DNA of 64,000 nt, from positions 1,798,001 to 1,862,000 of the forward strand of contig JBDXFZ010000146.1 of NCBI GenBank assembly GCA_039990395.1, read 5' to 3'. Below are positions 35,308 through 44,118 of this stretch, piece by piece (position 1 is the first letter of the stretch; the number at the start of each line of letters is the position of its first letter). This DNA comes from CALINF01 sp039990395 (lineage in GTDB: Bacteria; Pseudomonadota; Gammaproteobacteria; Pseudomonadales; Halieaceae). Below the pieces are notes generated by a model. The model was not told the origin of the DNA and did no database searches. It was given only the letters and a program-made list of their open reading frames with translations. The translations under genes and the position numbers were made by a program.

Positions 35308-35398
35308 GCCGGTCAAAACCAGCCGAGTTGCGGCGTAGCTTGCTATTTCGCTGCTGCCGCCCATCTCGGTACTATTTATTATCAGAGGATTTGTTTAG

Positions 35399-36214
35399 AT
35401 GGAAGACATGGGAATGGGTGATGTTGTAGGCCTGTATATTGTGCCGTGGGGGATTCGCATCGCGCTTGCCCTGGCGATATTTTACATTGGTAAAAAGGTT
35501 GTAGGCGCTGTGGTGGGCGTACTTCAGCGCCTCATGCGCAAGCAAGAGACGGACGAGATCCTCGTCAGCTTTATCAGTGCAATTGTCCGTTGGGTGCTAC
35601 TGCTGTTTGTTGTAATCGCTGCATTGAGCCAGTTGGGCATTGATACTACGTCATTGATCGCTCTGTTAGGTGCCGCCGGCCTCGCAATAGGTCTCTCACT
35701 GCAGAGTTCGCTATCCAATTTTGCCGCCGGTGTGATGCTGATTGTGTTTCGTCCATTTACCAAAGGCGACTTCATCGATGCAGGTGGAGCCATGGGCGTC
35801 GTAGACAAGATCAGTATTTTTACCACCATACTGACAACAACAGACAATAAGGAAGTTATCATTCCCAATGGCGCTATCATGGGCGGCAATATCACCAATT
35901 TCAGCGCTCGCCCAACTCGCCGTGTGGACATGGTGTTCGGTATTGGCTATGACGACGACATACGCAAAGCCAAAGCCCTGCTGGAAGAAATCGTCGCTGC
36001 CGATGACCGCGTGCTCGCAGAGCCCGCCCCGGTTGTTTCTATCAGCGAACTCGCCGACTCCAGCGTCAACTTCGTCGTCCGACCGTGGGTAAACGCGGCT
36101 GATTACTGGGATGTACTTTGGGAAACTACCGAGTCAGTGAAACTGAAGTTTGACGAGGCAGGTATCAGCATCCCCTACCCCCAAATGGACGTGCATCTAG
36201 ACAAGGGCGAGTAA
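35399..36214 (+). CDS. mscS: Small-conductance mechanosensitive channel MscS
   Basis: A 271-residue channel that opens under membrane tension and releases solutes on osmotic downshock. After two hydrophobic helices comes the pore-lining TM3, ALLGAAGLAIGLSLQSSLSNFAAGVMLIVFRPF, with the Gly/Ala packing and the Q-x3-SNFAAG of the canonical MscS. The cytoplasmic cage includes GDFIDAGGAMGVVDKISIFTTILTTTDNKEVIIPNG and the C-terminal GISIPYPQMDVHL. Length is close to E. coli MscS (286). It is a single gene with its own likely promoter and a hairpin terminator, lying between the two RND systems. Confidence 0.94.
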   Translation: MEDMGMGDVVGLYIVPWGIRIALALAIFYIGKKVVGAVVGVLQRLMRKQETDEILVSFISAIVRWVLLLFVVIAALSQLGIDTTSLIALLGAAGLAIGLSLQSSLSNFAAGVMLIVFRPFTKGDFIDAGGAMGVVDKISIFTTILTTTDNKEVIIPNGAIMGGNITNFSARPTRRVDMVFGIGYDDDIRKAKALLEEIVAADDRVLAEPAPVVSISELADSSVNFVVRPWVNAADYWDVLWETTESVKLKFDEAGISIPYPQMDVHLDKGE

Positions 36215-36249
36215 CCCTCAATCGGCTAGAAAACAAATTTTTACACTTC

Positions 36250-36290
36250 TCGATGCCCGCGTTGTGTTATAACGCGAGCATCGATTTATT
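36250..36290 (+). terminator. Rho-independent terminator after mscS
   Basis: A 14-bp stem with one mismatch: TCGATGCCCGCGTT (36250-36263) pairs with AACGCGAGCATCGA (36271-36284), loop GTGTTAT, then TTTATT. It lies 36 bases after the mscS stop and before the second adaptor gene. Confidence 0.75.
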
Positions 36291-36347
36291 CCATTTCGCC
36301 CGGCACGAATCGAGGCAACATCTTAACGGTGCTGCGCTGGGCGCAGA

Positions 36348-37709
36348 GTGGGCTTTTACGTGTCCAGTGCAAAACGACAGACCATAGTTTCAGCCATCAT
36401 GGTAGCAGGCGCTGCCGCCGTGACTACATTGCTTTATATGAGCAAACCCCCCACCGAAATCAAGGAACCACAGTACACGCCTGTTACGGTGGACGCAGCA
36501 GAAGTCATCCTTGAAACGATCCGCATTCCCGTGCAGGCACAGGGAATCGTCTCCCCCCTGCGCGAAACAGTTCTACAGGCAGAAGTGCGTGGGCGTGTCG
36601 TTGAAATATCGCCTAACTTTAACGTAGGGAGCTTTGTCGAGCAGGACGATGCTCTATTGCGAATCGACCCGCGCGATTACCAGACCAGCCTGCTACGAGC
36701 GCAGGCTGCGGTGGAATCTGCTGAGTCCAGCCTGGCACAGGAGAAAGGCCGCGCACAGGTTGCATTGAAGGAGTGGCAAAAATTACCAAAGGGCAGCCAA
36801 CGCAGCCCTGAAGCCCGCGACCTGTACCTGCGCAAGCCACAGCTAGAGCTGGCCGAGGCGCAGCTTCTGGCAGCCCGCGCCGACCTGAACACCGCACGGG
36901 ACAACCTTGAGCGAACGATTGTCAGGGCCCCTTACCGGGCGCTGATACGCGAGAAAGATACCGACCTGGGACAATTCGTGAATATGGGTAGTGAACTTGC
37001 CCACATCTTCGCCGTTGAATTGGCTGAGGTAAGACTGCCGATACCGCAAACTCGCCTGCCCTACCTCGATATTCCCGGGGTACAGGGTTACGACACAGCC
37101 GTTCCAATCGACCTGTATACAGACGTGGGAGGAACAGTACGCCATTGGGATGCTACGCTACATCGCACCGAGGGCGTTTACGATGAACGTTCCCGTGCTC
37201 TGTTTACCGTAGCCAGAGTGCAGGACCCCTACGCACTGGAGCATCCGGGGCGAGCACCATTGCGCATGGGTACTTTCGTGAATGCCAACATCACTGGCAA
37301 AGCGATACCTGAACTTGTCGCCCTGCCCCGGCATATCTTGCGAGCCGGTAATCAGATATGGGTGATAGACAAAGACAACCGGCTACGCAATCGTACTGTG
37401 ACCATCTTGCGTACAGGCGGCGATGAGATCTACGTCAACGCTGGCTTAGATAGTGGAGAGCTCGTGTCGCTTACGGCGCTGGACAGCAATTTTGAAGGCG
37501 CTGAGGTCGATATCATATCGCGACGGATGACCTCTGATCGTGATGCGCCCGAGGTTGCTGTACCCGAGCAGCCAGAGACACCTGATTTATCAGCAACCCC
37601 TACACCATCCGAATCAATGGAATCTTCCGAGTCGGCTGCATCCAATGAAAATCCAGAGCTAACGGCAGCCACCGAAAATGACACCAACCTGGCCGCCAGC
37701 AATCCATGA
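36348..37709 (+). CDS. RND efflux periplasmic adaptor (MFP), second system
   Basis: A protein of about 453 residues of the HlyD/AcrA family. A hydrophobic N-terminal segment (IMVAGAAAVTTLLYMS) anchors it. VQAQGIVSPLRETVLQAEVRGRVVEISPNFNVGSFVEQDDALLRIDP is the first lipoyl part; RTIVRAPYRALIREKDTDLGQFVNMGSELAHIF is the second. The C-terminal 60 residues are a low-complexity Pro/Ser/Glu/Thr tail unlike the first adaptor. The start is uncertain: GTG at 36348 is the longest, GTG at 36360 also fits, and neither has a clear ribosome site. Its stop overlaps the next pump's ATG by 4 bases. Confidence 0.88.
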   Translation: MGFYVSSAKRQTIVSAIMVAGAAAVTTLLYMSKPPTEIKEPQYTPVTVDAAEVILETIRIPVQAQGIVSPLRETVLQAEVRGRVVEISPNFNVGSFVEQDDALLRIDPRDYQTSLLRAQAAVESAESSLAQEKGRAQVALKEWQKLPKGSQRSPEARDLYLRKPQLELAEAQLLAARADLNTARDNLERTIVRAPYRALIREKDTDLGQFVNMGSELAHIFAVELAEVRLPIPQTRLPYLDIPGVQGYDTAVPIDLYTDVGGTVRHWDATLHRTEGVYDERSRALFTVARVQDPYALEHPGRAPLRMGTFVNANITGKAIPELVALPRHILRAGNQIWVIDKDNRLRNRTVTILRTGGDEIYVNAGLDSGELVSLTALDSNFEGAEVDIISRRMTSDRDAPEVAVPEQPETPDLSATPTPSESMESSESAASNENPELTAATENDTNLAASNP

Positions 37710-40700
37710 GCGAAAATCCGAACAAAGGCATTATTGCCTGGTTTGCCCACAACCCCGTAGCAGCCAATCTCTTGATGATTGTGATCATGGTTGTAGGCCT
37801 CGCCTCTGCGCTAAGTTTACAACGCGCCATGTTTCCACTGCTGGATATTGATCGCATTATTGTCACCATGACCTATCCCGGCGCCGCACCCGAAGAGGTT
37901 GAGCAAGGCATCGTCCTCAAAATCGAAGAAGCCATAAACGACATTGACTCTATCAAGCGCGTGGAATCCGATGCGTTTGAGTCAATGGCGCGGATCATCA
38001 TAGAACCGCAGGAAGGAACAGACCTCGCCAAGCTCATGGACGAGATAAAAAACAACATTGATGCTGTGCAGCAATTCCCGGAAGGCGCTGAAAAACCCAT
38101 CATACGGCAGCCCGAATTACTGATTCCCGCGATCACTGTACAAATATCCGGCGCGATGAATGAGCGCAGCATGAAATCATTGGCCGACGAACTGCGACGT
38201 GACCTGCTAACACTCCCTGAAGTCACTTCGGCCAATGTCGTGGGCGCGCGAGAATATGAGATCGGGATCGAAATCTCAGAATCATTATTGCGCGAGTATC
38301 ACCTGACACTCGGTGAGGTTGCGCGCACGATCGCCAACTCCTCGCTGGACCTACCGGCTGGGTCGGTAAAGACCGAGAACGGCGACATCATGTTGCGCAC
38401 CGTTGGCCAAGCTTATGTGCAGAGCGACTTCGAATCTATCGTGTTGCGAACCTGGCCTGATGGTACCCGATTGCTGCTGGGCGACATCGCCAACGTGGAG
38501 GACGGATTTGAAGACAGCGAAGGCTTTGCCTCTTTCAATGGTGCTTACTCACTAGGTGTGGAAGTCTACGCTATGGGTAAGCAAGACATTATCGATACCG
38601 CTACGGCAACCAGGCAATATGTGGAAGAAAAACAAGCGCTTCTACCACCGGGAGTCACGTTGGAAGTGTGGGCGGATATCACCTTCTACCTGAAAGATCG
38701 CCTCGGCATGATGATGCGCAATCTTGCGCTAGGCGCTTTGCTGGTGTTTATCGTGTTGGCCCTATTTCTGGAAATCAAACTCGCTTTCTGGGTAATGCTC
38801 GGTATACCTGTTTGCTTCCTGGGCGCAATGGCGCTGATTCATACACCCTATATCGATGCCAGCCTGAATATGGTGAGTATTTTCGGCTTCATTCTAGTGC
38901 TGGGAATCGTAGTCGATGACGCCATCATCATGGGTGAGAGCGCTTACTCGGAGCAAGAAAAGCACGGCCACAGCATCGCCAGCGTAGTCAATGGCGTGCA
39001 CCGTGTCGCTATGCCGGCAACGTTCGGCGTACTCACCACCATAGTCGCTTTTTTACCAACGCTTTTTATCGATGGCGTTTTTGCGGCTTTCCCAGAGGCC
39101 TGCGGCTGGGTCGTCATCCTCTGCCTTTGCTTTTCACTCGTTGAGTCCAAGTGGATTCTTCCCGCTCACCTGGCGCATAGCAAGCCCACCACCAACCCAC
39201 TACTACTTAAAGTTGACCACCTTCAAGAAGGCATCAACCGCAGGCTGTCTTCGTTTGTCAGGGAACGCTACACGCCATTTGTGCAGCGATGTATCGCCAA
39301 TCGATACGTCACCTTGTTTTTCTTCTTCTCTCTTTTAATTATGAGCGCTGGGCTGATTGCCGGCGGATTAGTCAGAACGGTTATTGCCCCAGAGGTACCT
39401 GGCGAGTTTGTGTCTGTAGAGCTGCGCATGACCGACGGCACACCCGAGACGCGCACGCAAGAAACAGTGAAGATGATCGTTGAGGGCCTGAACCGACTGG
39501 AACGCGAATACAAGGTTGAATACGGTACCGATCAGGCGCTCGTAAAACATGTGGCAGCCTATGGGTTTGACCGTATCAACGGCAAAATATTCGTTGAACT
39601 GGAAAAAGCCGATAAACGCTTTATCAACATTCCAGAGATTGAGAAACGCTGGCGTGAGCAGGTGGGCACGCTCCACGGTGTAGACATATTCTCAATTTCC
39701 AGCGACAGCGGACCAAGCTTCGGACCCTCTATCTCGTTTGATTTGATGCACGCAAATTTCGACACGCTGCGTCTGGCATCTGAGGAACTCGAAGAAGCGA
39801 TGCGTCATTACGCAGGTGTGTATGACGTACGCAATGGTGCCAGCGATACCGCCGATGAATTCCACTTGGATATTATGCCCGAAGCTGAATCATTGGGACT
39901 TTCCAGGTTTGATCTGGGCAACCAGGTAAGGCATGCATTCTACGGCGCCGAAGCACAGCGGGTGCAAAGAGGCATTGACGAGGTCAAGGTGATGGTGCGC
40001 TATCCCGCCGCCGACCGAAAGACGGTAGGCAGCCTGAGTGACATGTACATCCGCACTGCAGACGGGGGTGAATTGCCCTTTGAGACTGTTGCCAGCCTGG
40101 AAGTCAAACAGGGCTTGATCAAAGCGACGCATATCAATTTCCAACGTGCCGCCGAGCTTACCGCCGAAGTGGACAAGACTGTGATCGAGCCCTCTGAAGT
40201 CGTTTCCGATATTCGTGAGAACGTTCTCCCAGCGCTGATGTTGAAGTATCCGGGGCTGAGTCACGATACATCGGGTATGTCCAACGAAGAAGCCAAGTTT
40301 GCCAGAAGTATGGCTATCGGGTTTTCTCTGGCGTTGTTTGGTATCTATGCGCTACTGGCGATTCCTACCAAATCCTATCTGCAACCATTAATCATAATGG
40401 GCGTCATACCGTTTGGTATTATTGGTGCAATTGCCGGGCACTGGCTGATTGGCTTGCCGATCAGTCTGATGTCGGTCATGGGCGTCATCGCGTTGAGTGG
40501 TGTAGTGGTTAACGATAGCCTGATCCTGGTGGACCATATCAACAAGGCGGTGCAGCAAGGCCAGCGTCGCTACGACGCAGTCATCGAAGCAGGTAAACGA
40601 CGCTTTCGCGCTATTTTGCTGACTTCGCTAACGACCTTTTTCGGCCTTGCACCCATGCTGCTGGAGAGGAGCACCCAGGCGCAGGGCATCGTCCCCATGG

Positions 40701-40888
40701 CCGTCTCGCTCGCGTTCGGCATTGTCTTTGCTACAGTGATAACACTCCTGCTGGTACCGTGCCTCTACCTCATTCTCGAAGATATCAATCGGCTTTGGCA
40801 GAGAATACTGGGCAAGAAAACAGATAACCTCGAGCCTATCGCTCCGCGGTCAGCGGACGACCTCACAGCTGATGCAGCGAACATATAA
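37706..40888 (+). CDS. RND efflux transporter, inner-membrane permease, second system
   Basis: A 1060-residue pump in an ATGA overlap with its adaptor. The Asp pair of the proton path is D404-D405 in GIVVDDAIIMGES, and the second-half motif is GVVVNDSLILVDH, as in the pump at 30720. MTYPGAAPEEVEQGIVLKIEEAI and TTIVAFLPTLFIDG are family blocks. The two pumps are related but clearly different along their length and their gene orders are reversed (pump-adaptor against adaptor-pump), so this is not a recent tandem duplication. The last 39 bases overlap the convergent sppA. Substrate unknown. Confidence 0.93.
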   Translation: MSENPNKGIIAWFAHNPVAANLLMIVIMVVGLASALSLQRAMFPLLDIDRIIVTMTYPGAAPEEVEQGIVLKIEEAINDIDSIKRVESDAFESMARIIIEPQEGTDLAKLMDEIKNNIDAVQQFPEGAEKPIIRQPELLIPAITVQISGAMNERSMKSLADELRRDLLTLPEVTSANVVGAREYEIGIEISESLLREYHLTLGEVARTIANSSLDLPAGSVKTENGDIMLRTVGQAYVQSDFESIVLRTWPDGTRLLLGDIANVEDGFEDSEGFASFNGAYSLGVEVYAMGKQDIIDTATATRQYVEEKQALLPPGVTLEVWADITFYLKDRLGMMMRNLALGALLVFIVLALFLEIKLAFWVMLGIPVCFLGAMALIHTPYIDASLNMVSIFGFILVLGIVVDDAIIMGESAYSEQEKHGHSIASVVNGVHRVAMPATFGVLTTIVAFLPTLFIDGVFAAFPEACGWVVILCLCFSLVESKWILPAHLAHSKPTTNPLLLKVDHLQEGINRRLSSFVRERYTPFVQRCIANRYVTLFFFFSLLIMSAGLIAGGLVRTVIAPEVPGEFVSVELRMTDGTPETRTQETVKMIVEGLNRLEREYKVEYGTDQALVKHVAAYGFDRINGKIFVELEKADKRFINIPEIEKRWREQVGTLHGVDIFSISSDSGPSFGPSISFDLMHANFDTLRLASEELEEAMRHYAGVYDVRNGASDTADEFHLDIMPEAESLGLSRFDLGNQVRHAFYGAEAQRVQRGIDEVKVMVRYPAADRKTVGSLSDMYIRTADGGELPFETVASLEVKQGLIKATHINFQRAAELTAEVDKTVIEPSEVVSDIRENVLPALMLKYPGLSHDTSGMSNEEAKFARSMAIGFSLALFGIYALLAIPTKSYLQPLIIMGVIPFGIIGAIAGHWLIGLPISLMSVMGVIALSGVVVNDSLILVDHINKAVQQGQRRYDAVIEAGKRRFRAILLTSLTTFFGLAPMLLERSTQAQGIVPMAVSLAFGIVFATVITLLLVPCLYLILEDINRLWQRILGKKTDNLEPIAPRSADDLTADAANI

Positions 40889-42694
40889 ATTGCGCGGATC
40901 CTGCAGGCTGTCAACAAATATAGCCGCGTGACTGAGCGGCTCCAGCATACGCGACACCATTTTCAGCGGTGCTGATTGCCCAACGAGCCCAAGGCTACCA
41001 AAGGAGTCGTTTAACTGCTGCAGTAGCATGTCACGTGGCGACAAAGACTGTTGTTTGAAGTCGACCGAATAAGCCGATAGCCCTGCCAACTGTGCCGCCG
41101 CTTCTACAGCGTCGTCCAGGCCACCAAGTGCGTCGACCAGTCCATTCTCTAGTGCATCCTCGGCGCCCCAAACCCGCCCCTGCGCTATCGCATCAACTTG
41201 CTCGAACGTCATATCGCGACCATTAGCCACGATATCGACGAAACTGCGGTAGGTATGATCGACCGCTGCGCTAAATGAGATGGCCAATTCTGGATCTAAT
41301 GCTCGGTCGACACGTAACGTGCCCGCCAACGACGTGGTACCCACCCCATCGGTACCAATACCTGCCTTATCCAGCAATCGCTCAAAGGTGGGGAACGCTG
41401 CAAACACGCCGATGCTGCCAGTTACCGTTGTCGGAGTGGCCCAGATTTGATCAGCATCGGCGGCAATATAATAGCCGCCCGATGCCGCCACGCTACCCAT
41501 CGACACAACGACAGGAAGACCTTGCGACTTCGCATCCAGCACCGATTGACGTATCACTTCTGAGGCAAACACACTGCCGCCTCCACTATCGATACGTAGA
41601 ACAATAGCCTGCACACCCGGTTGCTGCGCGGTTTCATGAATCAAGGCAGATAGGCTATCGCCACCGATATCGCCCGGCGGCTGATCACCAGGGAGAATAT
41701 TCCCCTTAGCAGTCACAACTGCAACCACGGGCTCCCCCGAAGGTATCTCGAATGGGCGCTTGAATTGCAGGTATTCGTCGAACATCACTGCCTCATACAA
41801 TCCCTCATCGTCACGCGCGCCTACCTGCTCTACCAGATATTCATTTGCCTCCCCCCGTGTCATAAGGTGATCAACAAGCCCAGCCTTGAACGCTAACGCG
41901 GCGCCATCGCCGCCGGCGTTTGTCAGCGCCTCGGCATAGCGCTCGACATACCCATCAACAGCCCCGGCCTCAAGCCCTCGCTGATTTTCCACAGACACAG
42001 TAAAGGTAGACCAGAGTCCATCCAGCCAGCGCTGTGTGATCTCCCGTTCAGCTTCCGACATATCATCACGCAAGAAGGGCTCTGCCATCGACTTATGCTC
42101 GCCCGCCTTGAACACGTGCATCGTTACGTAAGCCTTATCGAGTGCCGCGCGGAAATAGTTGCGATAGCTGGCAAAGCCCTCCAGTCCAACCGCCCCCATG
42201 GGATGCAAAATGACGGTATCGGCCTCACTGGCAATCAAGTACTGCTGCTGTGTGTAGTAGTCACCGTTTGCAATGACAGGTTTACCACTGGCCCTAAAGA
42301 TTTTTATCGCCTCGCCGATCTCCTGACTCTTACTGATTCCAACTGCCACCAGGTAATCGAGCTCTAGCACCAGCGCCGATACCGACGCATCGTCTGCAGC
42401 CATCTCTATGGCATCTACAAGGTCACGCAGCAATACTTCGCGCTCTGCCGGCGTGGGCTCAGATAGCAGTACGCCAAGGGGCTCGACAAAAGACTTCTGA
42501 TCAACGACCTGACCTGCAGGATTAACCAGCAACGCGTAGCGCTCTGGCAGCGATTCTGGCGCACTACCCAGATAGGCGAGATAAGCCACACCTATAATGG
42601 CAAGAAAAACGAGATTGAGTACTGCCACACGAAGAAAGGTCAGGCCCCGCCACAATCCCCTGATAATCCCGCTCAATGCTGAAAAAATTCTCAT
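40850..42694 (-). CDS. sppA: Signal peptide peptidase SppA, 67K type
   Basis: A 614-residue inner-membrane serine peptidase that degrades cleaved signal peptides. A single N-terminal helix (about residues 22-43) anchors it. It contains two SppA repeats: the catalytic Lys is K201 in KAGEHKSMAEPFLRDDMS of the first, and the nucleophile is S405 in SMGSVAASGGYYIA of the second, matching the Ser-Lys dyad (S409/K209) of the E. coli enzyme. LRIDSGGGSVFASE is another conserved block. The C terminus ends in CISCEVV. It overlaps the convergent RND gene by 39 bases. It is followed upstream by the DUF2069 gene in the same direction, 20 bases away. Confidence 0.95.
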   Translation of the reverse strand: MRIFSALSGIIRGLWRGLTFLRVAVLNLVFLAIIGVAYLAYLGSAPESLPERYALLVNPAGQVVDQKSFVEPLGVLLSEPTPAEREVLLRDLVDAIEMAADDASVSALVLELDYLVAVGISKSQEIGEAIKIFRASGKPVIANGDYYTQQQYLIASEADTVILHPMGAVGLEGFASYRNYFRAALDKAYVTMHVFKAGEHKSMAEPFLRDDMSEAEREITQRWLDGLWSTFTVSVENQRGLEAGAVDGYVERYAEALTNAGGDGAALAFKAGLVDHLMTRGEANEYLVEQVGARDDEGLYEAVMFDEYLQFKRPFEIPSGEPVVAVVTAKGNILPGDQPPGDIGGDSLSALIHETAQQPGVQAIVLRIDSGGGSVFASEVIRQSVLDAKSQGLPVVVSMGSVAASGGYYIAADADQIWATPTTVTGSIGVFAAFPTFERLLDKAGIGTDGVGTTSLAGTLRVDRALDPELAISFSAAVDHTYRSFVDIVANGRDMTFEQVDAIAQGRVWGAEDALENGLVDALGGLDDAVEAAAQLAGLSAYSVDFKQQSLSPRDMLLQQLNDSFGSLGLVGQSAPLKMVSRMLEPLSHAAIFVDSLQDPRNLYVRCISCEVVR

Positions 42695-42714
42695 ATTCGC
42701 TCCGAAGTTCAGGG

Positions 42715-43086
42715 TTATGTCGTTGCGCCAGCGCGCAACTGTGGACCACGTTTGCGCACGTACAGCATGGCCGATAGGAATAAGCCTACAACCGCGACCA
42801 GTCCCGCGATGGCTACGGGGCTACTCGGCTCCGCGAAGACACGCTCCACGGCGACAATAAAATACATAAGACTGACAAAACATAGCCAGATAAAGCTGGT
42901 CATGTTGTCTTTCAGCATGGCAGGTACAAACAACAGCAGGGGCAGCACTTTCAGACCAACAATGAAATACCAGGGCATGGCGCGAACCAAGCCGTCGTAG
43001 GTCTGCAGAGACAACAAAAGGCCCAGACACATCCACACCAGCAGCCAACAGATTTTTGCCAAACCGGTTCGAGGTGCGACATTCAT
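42715..43086 (-). CDS. DUF2069 membrane protein
   Basis: A 123-residue inner-membrane protein with about four hydrophobic helices. WMCLGLLLSLQTYDG, LKVLPLLLFVPAMLKDN and WLCFVSLMYFIVAVERVF are typical of DUF2069. The start at 43086 forms an ATGA overlap with the wrbA stop, which decides it over a longer frame upstream. It is the third gene of arsC-wrbA-DUF2069; the same neighbours occur in Pseudomonas. Function unknown. Confidence 0.87.
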   Translation of the reverse strand: MNVAPRTGLAKICWLLVWMCLGLLLSLQTYDGLVRAMPWYFIVGLKVLPLLLFVPAMLKDNMTSFIWLCFVSLMYFIVAVERVFAEPSSPVAIAGLVAVVGLFLSAMLYVRKRGPQLRAGATT

Positions 43087-43679
43087 CGGACAACCGCCAG
43101 GGACGCTAGACGCTGCCCGAGTGCCCGACACAGCGCAGCCTCTGTCTCATTCAATGATCTGCCGTTATCGTCGCCCGCCCAATGGCTAGCACCGTAAGGT
43201 GTGCCGCCCGCCTGTGTCGTCATCAAGCCCTTCTCACTGTATGGCAAACCCGCGATGATCATGCCGTGATGAAGCAGCGGCAGCATCATGCTCAGCAGGG
43301 TACTTTCCTGCCCGCCGTGAAGACTCGACGTGGATGTAAAGACACTCGCAGGCTTGTCAATCATCGCGCCGCTAAGCCACAGCGCAGAACTCTGATCGAT
43401 AAAATACTTCAGCGGCGCAGCCATATTGCCGAACCGCGTGGGACTACCCAGCGCAAGACCCGCGCAGTCGCGCAGATCATCCATATCGCAGTAGAGCGGC
43501 CCGTCATCCGGGACATCGGGCTCTATGACCTCCGCAACCGTGGACACCGCAGGAACGGTCCGCAAACGAGCCGACATACCATCGACCAACTCGACACCAC
43601 GGGCGATCTGTCGCGCCATCTCTGCGGTAGCGCCTGCACGGGAATAGTAAAGAACAAGAATGAAGGGCATCGAGGCCAT
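43083..43679 (-). CDS. wrbA: WrbA-like NAD(P)H:quinone oxidoreductase
   Basis: A 198-residue flavodoxin-fold protein. VLYYSRAGATAEMARQIARGVE is the FMN phosphate loop, and SPTRFGNMAAPLKYFIDQSSALW and TSTSSLHGGQESTLLSMMLPLLHHGMIIAGLPY are WrbA signatures. WrbA carries out two-electron reduction of quinones, protecting against redox cycling. It starts at base 43679, overlapping the arsC stop, or three codons later at MPFILVLYYS. It lies between arsC and the DUF2069 gene. Unlike most WrbA proteins its GxxPYGASHWAGDDN segment is intact, including the ring-stacking residues. Confidence 0.9.
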   Translation of the reverse strand: MASMPFILVLYYSRAGATAEMARQIARGVELVDGMSARLRTVPAVSTVAEVIEPDVPDDGPLYCDMDDLRDCAGLALGSPTRFGNMAAPLKYFIDQSSALWLSGAMIDKPASVFTSTSSLHGGQESTLLSMMLPLLHHGMIIAGLPYSEKGLMTTQAGGTPYGASHWAGDDNGRSLNETEAALCRALGQRLASLAVVR

Positions 43680-44029
43680 CAGGATAATAGATCCAGTACA
43701 TTTTCGGGGGGGCGTCCCAGCACGGCCCTAGAGCCGCACACAACGACAGGCCTTTCTATCAACCGCGGATGCGCAGCCATTGCAGCTATGTAGTCTTGTT
43801 CGCTCGATTCTTTGCCCAGACCTGCCTCTTGGTATTCCGCCTCACCACGCCGTACCAGATCAGCCGCATCAATGTTCAGCTTGGCGATCAATTCTCTTAA
43901 CTCAGGCGCAGTAAGAGGCGCCTCCAGGTACAAAACAATCTCCGGCTCAACACCCTTCTCCTTCAACAAGGACAGCGTATTTCGCGACTTGGAGCAACGG
44001 GGGTTGTGATAGATGGTGAACTGGCTCAT
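43679..44029 (-). CDS. arsC: ArsC-family arsenate reductase (glutaredoxin-type)
   Basis: A 116-residue protein. The catalytic cysteine is C12 in HNPRCSKSRNTLSLL. The Arg residues that bind arsenate are in LVRRGEAEY, LIERPVVV and SRAVLGRPPENVLDLL, all conserved in ArsC, so arsenate reduction with glutathione and glutaredoxin is plausible. No arsenite pump or ArsR gene is near, and in this operon context (arsC-wrbA-DUF2069) its natural role may differ. It is the first gene of the operon and is divergent from the YihY gene. Confidence 0.88.
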   Translation of the reverse strand: MSQFTIYHNPRCSKSRNTLSLLKEKGVEPEIVLYLEAPLTAPELRELIAKLNIDAADLVRRGEAEYQEAGLGKESSEQDYIAAMAAHPRLIERPVVVCGSRAVLGRPPENVLDLLS

Positions 44030-44061
44030 GTGCAGGTTTCCTAATAGGTAAAGCGCGGAGC

Positions 44062-44089
44062 ATTATAGCAAACCGCAGAGCGTTGCCAG
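44062..44089 (-). promoter_or_regulatory. Putative sigma70 promoter of arsC-wrbA
   Basis: On the minus strand, CTGGCA (44084-44089) and a perfect TATAAT (44062-44067) are spaced by 16 bases, 32 bases before the arsC start codon. By eye only. Confidence 0.45.
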
Positions 44090-44118
44090 CGTACGCGGGT
44101 CAATTGATTCGTGTAATA

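Noticed and set aside
43679..44029. An arsenic resistance island
   Set aside because: Only arsC is present; no arsR, arsB or acr3 gene lies near it.
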